DNA of 36,914 nt from a virus: positions 1 to 36,914 of the IMG/VR virus record IMGVR_UViG_3300047388_000335; one strand, 5' to 3'. Positions 31,736 to 36,914 of the stretch are shown here, in pieces. The translations under genes were made by a program, and so were the position numbers. How positions within the stretch are numbered: position 1 is the first letter of the stretch; every line of letters begins with the position of its first letter. A model generated the notes under the pieces. The model was not told the origin of the DNA. It did not search any database and saw only the letters and a program-made list of their open reading frames with translations.

Positions 31736-32002
31736 ATGGAACAGCAAGAAATTGATAATTTAATCGCAGATAAAATCGCATTAGATCAAATGTATACCGC
31801 TTCAATTAAAGAATTACATGAATGTAAGAAACAGCTTATTTTAAAAGATGATTCGGTTAGAAGATTAATTCAGCAATGTCAGAATCATTTAGCTGAAATC
31901 GAGAAGTTAAAGAAAGAAGTAGAAGAAGCCAAAGAATCTCAGATGCATATCATTGCATTGGAGTCTAAAGATGCTCCAATCTCACCAGAAACTATTTACT
32001 AA
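31736..32002 (+). CDS. Short coiled-coil protein, last rightward gene
   Basis: An 88-residue protein, almost all heptad-like helix (residues 5-72, Leu/Ile/Lys/Glu), ending in a short flexible tail. A weak RBS hairpin (TTAA-GGGA-TTAA) precedes it. It follows the fibre gene and converges with the leftward operon, overlapping the next gene's end by four bases. It could be a fibre chaperone or a spanin-like factor without a membrane anchor; unproven. Confidence 0.6.
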   Translation: MEQQEIDNLIADKIALDQMYTASIKELHECKKQLILKDDSVRRLIQQCQNHLAEIEKLKKEVEEAKESQMHIIALESKDAPISPETIY

Positions 32003-32166
32003 CGAAATATAATCTTTTTGGGCTTCAGTTTTTTGGACTGTTGCCCAAAAGCTTTAGCAATCTCAGTGGTTAGTTTAATCGCGTTAGTTTCAGCGCTACC
32101 AACATGCTTGATAACCTTAACGCCTCTCGGGACAAGAGGGCGACTCTTGCCTAGAATGACTGGCAT
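31999..32166 (-). CDS. Small basic protein, last gene of leftward operon
   Basis: A 55-residue Lys-rich protein with an excellent ribosome site (AAGGAGG) six bases before its ATG at 32166. It is downstream of the antitoxin-like gene and converges with the rightward unit. No family recognised. Confidence 0.55.
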   Translation of the reverse strand: MPVILGKSRPLVPRGVKVIKHVGSAETNAIKLTTEIAKAFGQQSKKLKPKKIIFR

Positions 32167-32180
32167 GTTTGCCTCCTTAA

Positions 32181-32220
32181 TTTAGGCCCGGTAATGTTTA
32201 TTATCGGCCATTGGCCTAAA
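32181..32220. promoter_or_regulatory. Nested inverted repeat upstream of 31999-32166 gene
   Basis: TTTAGGCC (32181-32188) pairs with GGCCTAAA (32213-32220), and inside it CGGTAAT/ATTATCG forms a second stem with a four-base loop. It lies 15 bases upstream of the leftward start codon at 32166. Possible terminator of the upstream gene or leader of the small one. Confidence 0.4.
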
Positions 32221-32230
32221 ATCATTGTTA

Positions 32231-32246
32231 ATCAATCATGATTGAT
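32231..32246. promoter_or_regulatory. Perfect 16-bp palindrome, possible operator
   Basis: ATCAATCATGATTGAT reads the same on both strands. It lies in the gap after the antitoxin-like gene. It may be a binding site for a dimeric regulator; no protein is assigned. Confidence 0.35.
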
Positions 32247-32318
32247 CATACATTGTTTAGACAAATAAAATACACAACATATTCACGACACATTTTCTAT
32301 ATATAGTATGGATGACAT

Positions 32319-32528
32319 CTATTTGCACATCTGAATAAGTCTAACCAATTTTCTTCCTTTTCCCATTTTCACTAATTCAAATGGTGATTTATCGCCTAAT
32401 ATTTTTTGCCTGCTTATCCACCAATGATTCGTCTTGTCTCTGTTGTATTGAAACATCTCTAATGCATAATTATAAACTTTTGCGTAAGTTAAATTTTTAG
32501 GTGAACGTTTATATTCTTGCAAAATCAT
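32319..32528 (-). CDS. MbcA/ParS/Xre antitoxin-domain (DUF2384-like) protein
   Basis: A 69-residue protein whose second half (HWWISRQKILGDKSPFELVKM and the following helices) matches the W...LGG.SP.ELL pattern of the toxin-binding domain of MbcA/ParS/Xre antitoxins. The N-terminal Xre HTH of those proteins is missing and no RES-type toxin is adjacent. It could neutralise a host toxin or be a regulator. The ATG at 32528 overlaps the upstream stop (ATGA), which is preferred to the in-frame TTG at 32555. Confidence 0.55.
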   Translation of the reverse strand: MILQEYKRSPKNLTYAKVYNYALEMFQYNRDKTNHWWISRQKILGDKSPFELVKMGKGRKLVRLIQMCK

Positions 32529-32608
32529 TCTTTGCAACCTTTCATGAACAAACAAGCAAATACGGTAATAACTGTGCTAATTGCAAAAACGCTTAAGGCT
32601 AATAACAT
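32525..32608 (-). CDS. 27-residue single-span membrane peptide
   Basis: MLLALSVFAISTVITVFACL followed by a short polar end. The ORF fills exactly the gap between the secreted-protein stop (1 base away) and the antitoxin-like start (ATGA overlap), the strongest support for it being real. It could be a small membrane regulator or holin-like peptide. Confidence 0.5.
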   Translation of the reverse strand: MLLALSVFAISTVITVFACLFMKGCKE

Positions 32609-32609
32609 T

Positions 32610-33005
32610 TTAATTCCCTACTTTAATTGAATATTTATTCTCTACTTTTGCATAATTATACACTTCCGTTTCTACTGTGTAATGGAACTGTGATGCAGCA
32701 GAAAATGTTGGTTTTGACCAACTTTCGTGATGATTATTCCATTGTGAATTAGGTGCAACCGTAATTGTATTTTCGGCATAGTTGCAATCAGTTCGATCCG
32801 TATACTTCAATGCGCAAAGTGTATAACGATATTTGTAAGTCTGCGGCTTGCTCGATTCATTGATAATTTGAATATCATGAGCGCCTTTAAGATCGCAACG
32901 ATGATCGACGCGACAATTTGCAATATCATGCCCAACGGCAGATAGGAGTATTTGATCGGAAAAACAATTGCTCGATAACAAAAATAGTAAGATTAATTTT
33001 TTCAT
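32610..33005 (-). CDS. Secreted/periplasmic protein with signal peptide
   Basis: A 131-residue protein. Residues 1-16 (MKKLILLFLLSSNCFS) form a Sec-type signal peptide; the mature part has four Cys that could make two disulfides, and a beta-rich sequence. In the periplasm it could change the infected cell envelope, for example superinfection exclusion, or assist lysis. No family recognised. It overlaps the upstream gene by four bases (ATGA). Confidence 0.65.
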   Translation of the reverse strand: MKKLILLFLLSSNCFSDQILLSAVGHDIANCRVDHRCDLKGAHDIQIINESSKPQTYKYRYTLCALKYTDRTDCNYAENTITVAPNSQWNNHHESWSKPTFSAASQFHYTVETEVYNYAKVENKYSIKVGN

Positions 33006-33199
33006 TCAATTTCATTCCATTTATTTTCTATTAAAAATAGACTAGCTATTTCATCATCACATACCATCATTTTTAATTTTTCTTTCATATATCCTAAGTT
33101 GTGTTGACCTTCTAATAATGGTTTCATCATCAAATACCAATCGCCAATTTGATAACATATCCATTCTTTTTGTTCCTGTGTAAATTCAGGTTTTTTCAT
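33002..33199 (-). CDS. Small hypothetical phage protein
   Basis: A 65-residue helical protein (FTQEQKEWICYQIGDWYLMM) of a type common in early regions of proteobacterial phages, function unknown. It has GAAGGA upstream and overlaps both neighbours by 1-4 bases, as expected for a tight operon. Confidence 0.65.
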   Translation of the reverse strand: MKKPEFTQEQKEWICYQIGDWYLMMKPLLEGQHNLGYMKEKLKMMVCDDEIASLFLIENKWNEIE

Positions 33200-33411
33200 T
33201 ATTCTATTTCCTTCGCATCTTCATAAATTTGTTTTCGATACATTTCTAAGTTATCCATAACTGGTGGTTCTAATGCGATTTGATTACGAGGATCGTCTGA
33301 ATATCCATTATGTGTTTCTAAGATAATATGATAGCCATCGAAACGAGCATAAACAGAATCATCTATATATATTTTTTGTTCGTATTTTCTTATAAAATCT
33401 TCACGTTTCAT
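33199..33411 (-). CDS. Small hypothetical phage protein
   Basis: A 70-residue beta-alpha protein (IYIDDSVYARFDGYHIILET, NQIALEP) resembling small conserved phage proteins without known function. ATG 33411 with AAGGA upstream is preferred to the in-frame ATG at 33438. Confidence 0.65.
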   Translation of the reverse strand: MKREDFIRKYEQKIYIDDSVYARFDGYHIILETHNGYSDDPRNQIALEPPVMDNLEMYRKQIYEDAKEIE

Positions 33412-33565
33412 CACACAAATCCTTATACATATATTCAAATTCTTTTAATCTTTCCCAACATACAGAATGCAAAAGTGTAGGTTCTTCAACACCCATAGTA
33501 AGTTGAATATGAGATATTCCCCATATTTCTTTATGACATTCTTGGCAGAGAGGGTGTTCGGTCAT
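33401..33565 (-). CDS. Small zinc-knuckle protein
   Basis: A 54-residue protein with CQECHKE near the N-terminus and two further Cys; probably zinc binding. It starts immediately after the stop of the upstream membrane protein gene (TAAATG) and overlaps the next gene by 11 bases. Confidence 0.55.
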   Translation of the reverse strand: MTEHPLCQECHKEIWGISHIQLTMGVEEPTLLHSVCWERLKEFEYMYKDLCDET

Positions 33566-33745
33566 TTATAAAATCCACAAAATAAATAATTTTAATGTAA
33601 CTAAAATTCCAATACCGATAGCTAAGATTATCGAAAACCATACTAAGAATGTAGCTAAACATTTTAAAAATGTTTGCCTTAAAATATCTATTGTATTTTC
33701 CAGTTGGAAACAAAAGTTACTAATTATTGTTTTGTAATCTTTCAT
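33566..33745 (-). CDS. 59-residue membrane protein
   Basis: The N-terminal half is amphipathic; residues about 29-58 are a continuous hydrophobic segment (LATFLVWFSIILAIGIGILV) that can span the inner membrane once or as a hairpin. Size and topology could fit a holin or a small membrane effector, but it lies among early genes far from the lysozyme. It overlaps the upstream gene (ATGA) and abuts the downstream one. Confidence 0.5.
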   Translation of the reverse strand: MKDYKTIISNFCFQLENTIDILRQTFLKCLATFLVWFSIILAIGIGILVTLKLFILWIL

Positions 33746-33903
33746 TTCTCGCTCATCTCTTTAATTGCCATACATTTTTTACATTGTATTTTTCCAGGCA
33801 AACTCAATAAAATATAATCCATCCACTCATGCTCACATTCGGATTGATCTTTAGCTAATTTATATTTTAAGAAGTCTATATAATTTTCTGGGTAATCATT
33901 CAT
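33742..33903 (-). CDS. Small zinc-knuckle protein
   Basis: A 53-residue protein with CEHEW and CKKC, likely one zinc site (Cys-His-Cys-Cys). It overlaps both neighbours by four bases (ATGA). Similar small proteins are frequent in phage early operons; role unknown. Confidence 0.6.
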   Translation of the reverse strand: MNDYPENYIDFLKYKLAKDQSECEHEWMDYILLSLPGKIQCKKCMAIKEMSEK

Positions 33904-34049
33904 TTCGCGGTCAACTTTCTCAATGCAAGTTTAAGATCTTCTATTTTCACGCATGCACAAATTCCAGCTATACAAATATTAACTAAACTTTCATCTTCAA
34001 TATTATTTTCTAATTTTATGTTTTCAGTTAATTCGATTATCACTTTCAT
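33900..34049 (-). CDS. Small hypothetical protein
   Basis: A 49-residue acidic protein with an ICIAGICACV segment in the middle. It is the first gene after the tRNA-like region and its ribosome site lies in a hairpin loop. No family recognised. Confidence 0.5.
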   Translation of the reverse strand: MKVIIELTENIKLENNIEDESLVNICIAGICACVKIEDLKLALRKLTAK

Positions 34050-34066
34050 TATTCACCTTTAATAAT
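34048..34066 (-). promoter_or_regulatory. RBS hairpin with SD in loop (33900-34049 gene)
   Basis: On the minus strand ATTATT-AAAGGTG-AATAAT; a 6-bp stem whose 3' end overlaps the first two bases of the start codon, so opening of the stem would be needed for initiation. Confidence 0.5.
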
Positions 34067-34168
34067 TTGGGCTATTTTCACTTATTAGGATATCTTCATA
34101 TGGACTTTCGCCATGCTAATAAACTATCTTCACCCACATTCTCCGCACTTGGACGAGCGGGAATTCGT

Positions 34169-34249
34169 TGGCAATCACCCAGAATCGAACTGGGGTCTGT
34201 AGATGAATGCATTCAGAGCTACTATCTTTCCACTTGACGATGATTGCCA
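34169..34249 (-). tRNA. tRNA-like gene with abnormal anticodon arm
   Basis: The ends pair perfectly over nine bases (TGGCAATCA/TGATTGCCA), and the T-arm is canonical (CCCAG-TTCGATT-CTGGG). A small D-arm (GTC/GAT with GG in the loop) can be drawn. The anticodon region does not fit: the only good stem, GTAG/CTAC, encloses 16 bases (CTCTGAATGCATTCAT) instead of 7. Removing nine bases at the usual intron position would leave CTCTGAT, the loop of a tRNA-Gln with anticodon CTG. No 3' CCA of normal form is encoded. It may be a degenerate tRNA, a tRNA with an insertion, or a tRNA mimic. Confidence 0.5.
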
Positions 34250-34254
34250 TAAAT

Positions 34255-34428
34255 CTATTTCTTAAACCCTGCGTAAGCGATCTCACCCAACATTAAAGCT
34301 CCATGTAATACCTTTGATATAGCAGTGCCTTCTCCGCTTTTCAACTCCATAAATATGACAAGCGCATCATTAACTAACTTTAATCCTTCTTCAAATAAAT
34401 GATCGTGTTCTGGTTTTATGTCTGACAT
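34255..34428 (-). CDS. Small hypothetical protein
   Basis: A 57-residue mostly helical protein. AAGGAG precedes the ATG at 34428. It ends just before the tRNA-like gene. No family recognised. Confidence 0.6.
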   Translation of the reverse strand: MSDIKPEHDHLFEEGLKLVNDALVIFMELKSGEGTAISKVLHGALMLGEIAYAGFKK

Positions 34429-34438
34429 AGTAATCTCC

Positions 34439-34687
34439 TTATGGTGCTTTCGGTAAATATTGCCAATGCGTTACGCCATTTACAGTTTCGCCGTTCTTTT
34501 CTTGTGAGCAAAATGAAAATCCTACATCTTCAGATTTTGGAACATCGACACCTTTCATCCTCAATTCATTCATTGCTGTTTTATTGTCGATATAAATTAC
34601 TACAGCCATGGCGCCTTTCACTGTTAATGCCAATACATGCGTTGCATGACGAGGTAGTTTTTTATCTATTGGTATCCACTCATTCAT
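34439..34687 (-). CDS. DUF551-like protein 1
   Basis: An 82-residue protein beginning MNEWIPIDKKLPRHATHVLA and ending VTHWQYLPKAP. The pattern W(I/V)...LP...VL... near the start and VTHW..LP.AP at the end is that of DUF551, a family common in phages and prophages with unknown function. ATG 34687 overlaps the end of the upstream gene and is preferred to 34708. A paralogue lies at 35180-35386. Confidence 0.75.
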   Translation of the reverse strand: MNEWIPIDKKLPRHATHVLALTVKGAMAVVIYIDNKTAMNELRMKGVDVPKSEDVGFSFCSQEKNGETVNGVTHWQYLPKAP

Positions 34688-35183
34688 ATTTAATAATCTC
34701 TTGCTCAATAAGATGAATAAGAATTTTCGCTAAGGCATTAGCGCAATTTTCATCTGCAAACTCAGAATAGCCAACTAAAAGTCTACGCAACCAAGCGTCT
34801 TGTCCTTCTAGCTCTGTTGAATCACATTCAAAATTCACAAGATATTGTGTCTTTGCTATTAAATTAAGCATATTGCCTTCAACAATAAATGTTTTCTTTA
34901 AAATAAATCTAAATAGATTAAATGGTTCATTTTTCTTTATATCAATAATTCTTGGAATTAAATCTAATAGTTCAGCGACGGTGAAAGCTGAATATTCAGC
35001 TATTGATTCGCTATGAAAAGTAGATGGATTAAATGTTAAGTAACTTCTAATTTCATTTTTTTCATTAATATTATTTTTAGTCCAATATCTTTCTGACCAG
35101 ATAAATAAACTTTCCTGTTGAACGCCCAATTCTTTTAATCGCTTGGCTAATTCTAACGAGCAAACTTGATCACTCAGGTTCAT
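34680..35183 (-). CDS. Hypothetical protein between DUF551 genes
   Basis: A 167-residue protein beginning MNLSDQVCSLELAKRLKELG. This N-terminal pattern (SDQVCSLELAKRLKELGVQQESLFIW) is familiar from uncharacterised proteins of many phages. It overlaps both DUF551 genes by a few bases, so the three are co-translated. Confidence 0.65.
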   Translation of the reverse strand: MNLSDQVCSLELAKRLKELGVQQESLFIWSERYWTKNNINEKNEIRSYLTFNPSTFHSESIAEYSAFTVAELLDLIPRIIDIKKNEPFNLFRFILKKTFIVEGNMLNLIAKTQYLVNFECDSTELEGQDAWLRRLLVGYSEFADENCANALAKILIHLIEQEIIKYE

Positions 35184-35386
35184 TTAGGCGGTTCCGGCAG
35201 TGGCATCCAGTGAGTAATATTTTCTAAAATATTACTATCCTCTTTCCAAGTATCAGCTATTACCCATAGATATTTTCCAGACAAAGTATCTTCATATTGA
35301 CCACAATAAGAATCATTTCCATCTGTGAAAATTATCATCTCTTTCACAGGGGGAAATCTATCTTTAACACCTATCCATTCATTCAT
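35180..35386 (-). CDS. DUF551-like protein 2
   Basis: A 68-residue protein beginning MNEWIGVKDRFPPVKEMIIF and ending ENITHWMPLPEPPK, a clear DUF551 pattern. The ATG at 35386 overlaps the Tad2-like stop codon (ATGA), which decides the start over the in-frame ATG at 35401. Paralogue of 34439-34687. Confidence 0.78.
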   Translation of the reverse strand: MNEWIGVKDRFPPVKEMIIFTDGNDSYCGQYEDTLSGKYLWVIADTWKEDSNILENITHWMPLPEPPK

Positions 35387-35760
35387 TTCATCAATTCCCA
35401 ATTATTCCCAACCATGTCTTTCCAGCTCGGCATAAAATCATACTCAACAGGTTTGCATAGTGCTAATTGATCTTTGTCGACAAAAAGAAACTGGCCTTCT
35501 GGCCAGATATCCTTGCGTATGGATTTTTTAATTTTTAATTCTTCCAACGCCTCCACAAAATTCAATTCAACATTATCGCCATCAACTACTTTCCATTTCG
35601 TAGAAATAAGAATCTCAGCATTAACATAATAGGCGCTATATTCTCCACGAAATGTAACAGCCTTATCATTGATAATTTTCACATGCATCAATGGTTCCCA
35701 TTCTTTACAGCGGATCTTTTTACCATTTAATAATTCTTTATGTGCTTTGTCGAAGTTCAT
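35383..35760 (-). CDS. Tandem DUF2829 (Tad2-like) protein, candidate anti-Thoeris factor
   Basis: A 125-residue protein made of two related units. Unit 1, residues 1-60: MNFDKAHKELLNGKKIRCKEW to KWKVVD. Unit 2, residues 66-125: LNFVEALEELKIKKSIRKDIW to MPSWKDMVGNNWELMK. Each has the DUF2829 shape: F.eAl..Lk.Gk.i.r..W at the start and a final W.(D)..(N)W(E/K)(V/L). DUF2829 contains Tad2, which binds the cyclic-nucleotide signal of Thoeris defence. Whether pocket residues are kept cannot be judged by eye. The partial copy at 1-268 is nearly identical. Confidence 0.65.
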   Translation of the reverse strand: MNFDKAHKELLNGKKIRCKEWEPLMHVKIINDKAVTFRGEYSAYYVNAEILISTKWKVVDGDNVELNFVEALEELKIKKSIRKDIWPEGQFLFVDKDQLALCKPVEYDFMPSWKDMVGNNWELMK

Positions 35761-35768
35761 GTTAGTCC

Positions 35769-36212
35769 TTAAAATGGGATTGAATCATTGAGAAAATTAT
35801 CTTTAACATCTGGCAATGGTTTCATTAGCGATCCAACTGGAGTTGTAATATAGTCAACCACAATATTTTTATCTGGATATTGTCCACTCTTATCAACTTG
35901 AATACCAATTTTTACAGATCCGCATTTTCCTATACAGTCATAGGAATTTAGAGTTTTACTATTATATTGATCCATAAGGCCAACAACGTCTGCAAAATGT
36001 CCTAATTTATATTCTAATGCTTCAAGAAGATAATCAAATACTATTCTCTCTCGACCATCTTCTAACCATATTTTTATTTGCAATTTAATCATATCATTGC
36101 CTGATTTACTTATAGTATCCTCAGCATTTAAAATTTCAAACTTGTAAATTCCTTTTGGTATTAAATCACCTTGCTTTAATTCTTGGATTGATAATGGTTT
36201 GTTAATGTTCAT
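35769..36212 (-). CDS. DUF669-like single-stranded DNA-binding protein (allele 2)
   Basis: A 147-residue protein matching allele 1 (277-726) at both ends: NIVVDYI.TP.GSLMKPLP and the acidic DNFLNDSIPF tail are nearly the same, while the middle (about residues 15-110) is strongly diverged. The SSB-like tail again argues for ssDNA binding and partner recruitment. Its start overlaps the HNH stop (TAATG). The change of allele coincides with the HNH gene next to it. Confidence 0.7.
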   Translation of the reverse strand: MNINKPLSIQELKQGDLIPKGIYKFEILNAEDTISKSGNDMIKLQIKIWLEDGRERIVFDYLLEALEYKLGHFADVVGLMDQYNSKTLNSYDCIGKCGSVKIGIQVDKSGQYPDKNIVVDYITTPVGSLMKPLPDVKDNFLNDSIPF

Positions 36213-36736
36213 TATAAATGTCTCCAGCTTTTATTAGATTTTATAAAGTAAATATTTTGACGTGTAACTCCATATTGTTTAGCTATTTTGTTTCCGGCTT
36301 CACCTTTTTTTAATTTTTCTTTTATTTCTAAAACATCCCTTTCACACAGCTTTGATAAATTACTTTTAGAACCTCTAGCAATAGGAGGGCTACTATTTCT
36401 ATTTTTCTTTATACAATCATTTATATTATCCTTGGCAGTTCCTAAAAATAAATGTTTTGGATTAATACAAGGAGGATTATCACAATGATGACAAACATGA
36501 ATATTTTTAGATATTTTTCCATAATAAAATTCATAGGATTTTCTATGAGCTAAATATTCTTTATTTTTAAATGAAATAGATCCATATCCATTTTTCTTAA
36601 TTGTTCCAGTATATATTATACAGTCATTGTCCATTTTTTTAGATTTATATCTAAGGATATTTTCTAACGTATATGGAATTTTTGTATTTTTAATAAATAT
36701 ATTTCTTTCTAATCCTTTTATTTTATGGAGTCCCAT
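36212..36736 (-). CDS. HNH_3 homing endonuclease 3, between sak4 and ssb genes
   Basis: A 174-residue protein: DCIIYTGTIKKNGYGSI, HRKSYEFYYG, CHHCDNPPCINPKHLFLGT, DNINDCIKKNRN and a C-terminal helix-turn-helix ending NIYFIKSNKSWRHL. It is related to the genes at 26854 and 29745. It fits between its neighbours with TAATG overlaps on both sides, so translation of the operon is not broken. The left-end copy of the locus lacks it, so it is polymorphic in the population. Confidence 0.88.
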   Translation of the reverse strand: MGLHKIKGLERNIFIKNTKIPYTLENILRYKSKKMDNDCIIYTGTIKKNGYGSISFKNKEYLAHRKSYEFYYGKISKNIHVCHHCDNPPCINPKHLFLGTAKDNINDCIKKNRNSSPPIARGSKSNLSKLCERDVLEIKEKLKKGEAGNKIAKQYGVTRQNIYFIKSNKSWRHL

Positions 36737-36914
36737 TATGCCACCTCACTTGTGGCTTTTGCTTTATTTTCCATGTGTGTAATTAACTTTAAAATGACTG
36801 ATTCATTTAATTCATCTAATGTCTCAGCATTCGCTTTGTCTAACCATTTCTGCACAACTTCTTCTGGTTCTTTATAAAGATCGATCAATACCTTTAATCT
36901 TCCCACTTGTTCAC
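36736..36914 (-). CDS. C-terminal fragment of the Sak4-like ATPase (cut by window edge)
   Basis: The last 58 residues of the ATPase that is complete at 723-1601. Coding bases 36756-36914 are identical to 743-901; only the last residues differ (KATSEVA instead of KVQGEVA), next to the HNH gene. The stop codon overlaps the HNH start (TAATG). Confidence 0.8.
   Translation of the reverse strand, partial: EQVGRLKVLIDLYKEPEEVVQKWLDKANAETLDELNESVILKLITHMENKAKATSEVA

Larger units (their letters stand above)
35493..36914. repeat. Right copy of overlapping contig ends (variant with HNH gene)
   Basis: It matches 1-901 in order: the Tad2-like gene (first 106 bases identical, then scattered changes), a divergent ssb-like allele, an extra HNH gene of 525 bases, then 159 bases of the sak4-like gene identical to 743-901. 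Offset is 35492 before the HNH gene and 36013 after it. Confidence 0.85.

Noticed and set aside
32016-32050. Nested hairpin TTTTGGGC..CAG/CTG..GCCCAAAA as a terminator of the rightward unit
   Set aside because: It lies within the codons of the 31999-32166 gene and no T-run follows in the plus direction. It may still stop some transcripts.
1-36914. CRISPR array, integrase, DNA polymerase, insertion sequence transposase
   Set aside because: None could be found by reading: no regularly spaced repeats with unique spacers, no tyrosine or serine recombinase motifs, no polymerase motifs and no transposase-like ORF.

Overview
This window is almost the whole genome of an AT-rich, tailed double-stranded DNA phage with a P22-type virion. 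The P22-like genes run in order: small and large terminase, portal, scaffold, coat, then gp4-like and gp10-like tail factors. They are followed by probable ejection proteins and an appendage cluster, which points to a short-tailed podovirus-like particle. No integrase, DNA polymerase, RNA polymerase or clear holin was recognised. The host is probably a Gram-negative, low-GC bacterium; a gammaproteobacterium such as a member of the Legionellales is a guess.

Layout. The two ends of the window overlap each other (1-901 resembles 35493-36914), so the genome is circular or circularly permuted with a unit of about 35.5-36.0 kb. The two end copies are not identical. One carries an extra HNH endonuclease gene and a divergent single-strand-binding-protein allele, so the contig seems to join two variants of one population. 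On the circle, the minus-strand genes form one leftward early operon. It starts near 2330, runs through 2247-1, crosses the junction and continues from about 36.9 kb down to 32.0 kb. It encodes a Sak4-like recombinase, an SSB-like protein, a Tad2-like (DUF2829) protein, two DUF551 proteins, small zinc-knuckle proteins, a tRNA-like gene, a secreted protein and an antitoxin-like protein. Rightward genes start at 2603: a replication ATPase, a candidate origin with repeats (4315-4543), a VRR-NUC nuclease and a lysozyme, then packaging, head, neck, ejection and fibre genes up to 32.0 kb. A ribbon-helix-helix repressor gene (2347-2517) sits at the divergence point, flanked by two perfect 13-bp inverted operator-like sequences.

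Mobile DNA. There are four minus-strand HNH genes. Three belong to one HNH_3 family; one of these sits inside the 5' end of a tail-fibre gene and one between the sak4 and ssb genes. The fourth, endonuclease VII-like, lies with a small HTH gene between portal and scaffold.

Most interesting signal. At least twelve genes, on both strands, have the Shine-Dalgarno sequence in the loop of a perfect 5-8 bp hairpin just before the start codon. The stems differ in sequence but stay complementary. The form (GGA in the loop of a short hairpin over the ribosome site) is that of CsrA/Rsm-family binding sites. This suggests a genome-wide translational control layer, possibly by a host CsrA, though simple ribosome-site presentation would also explain it.
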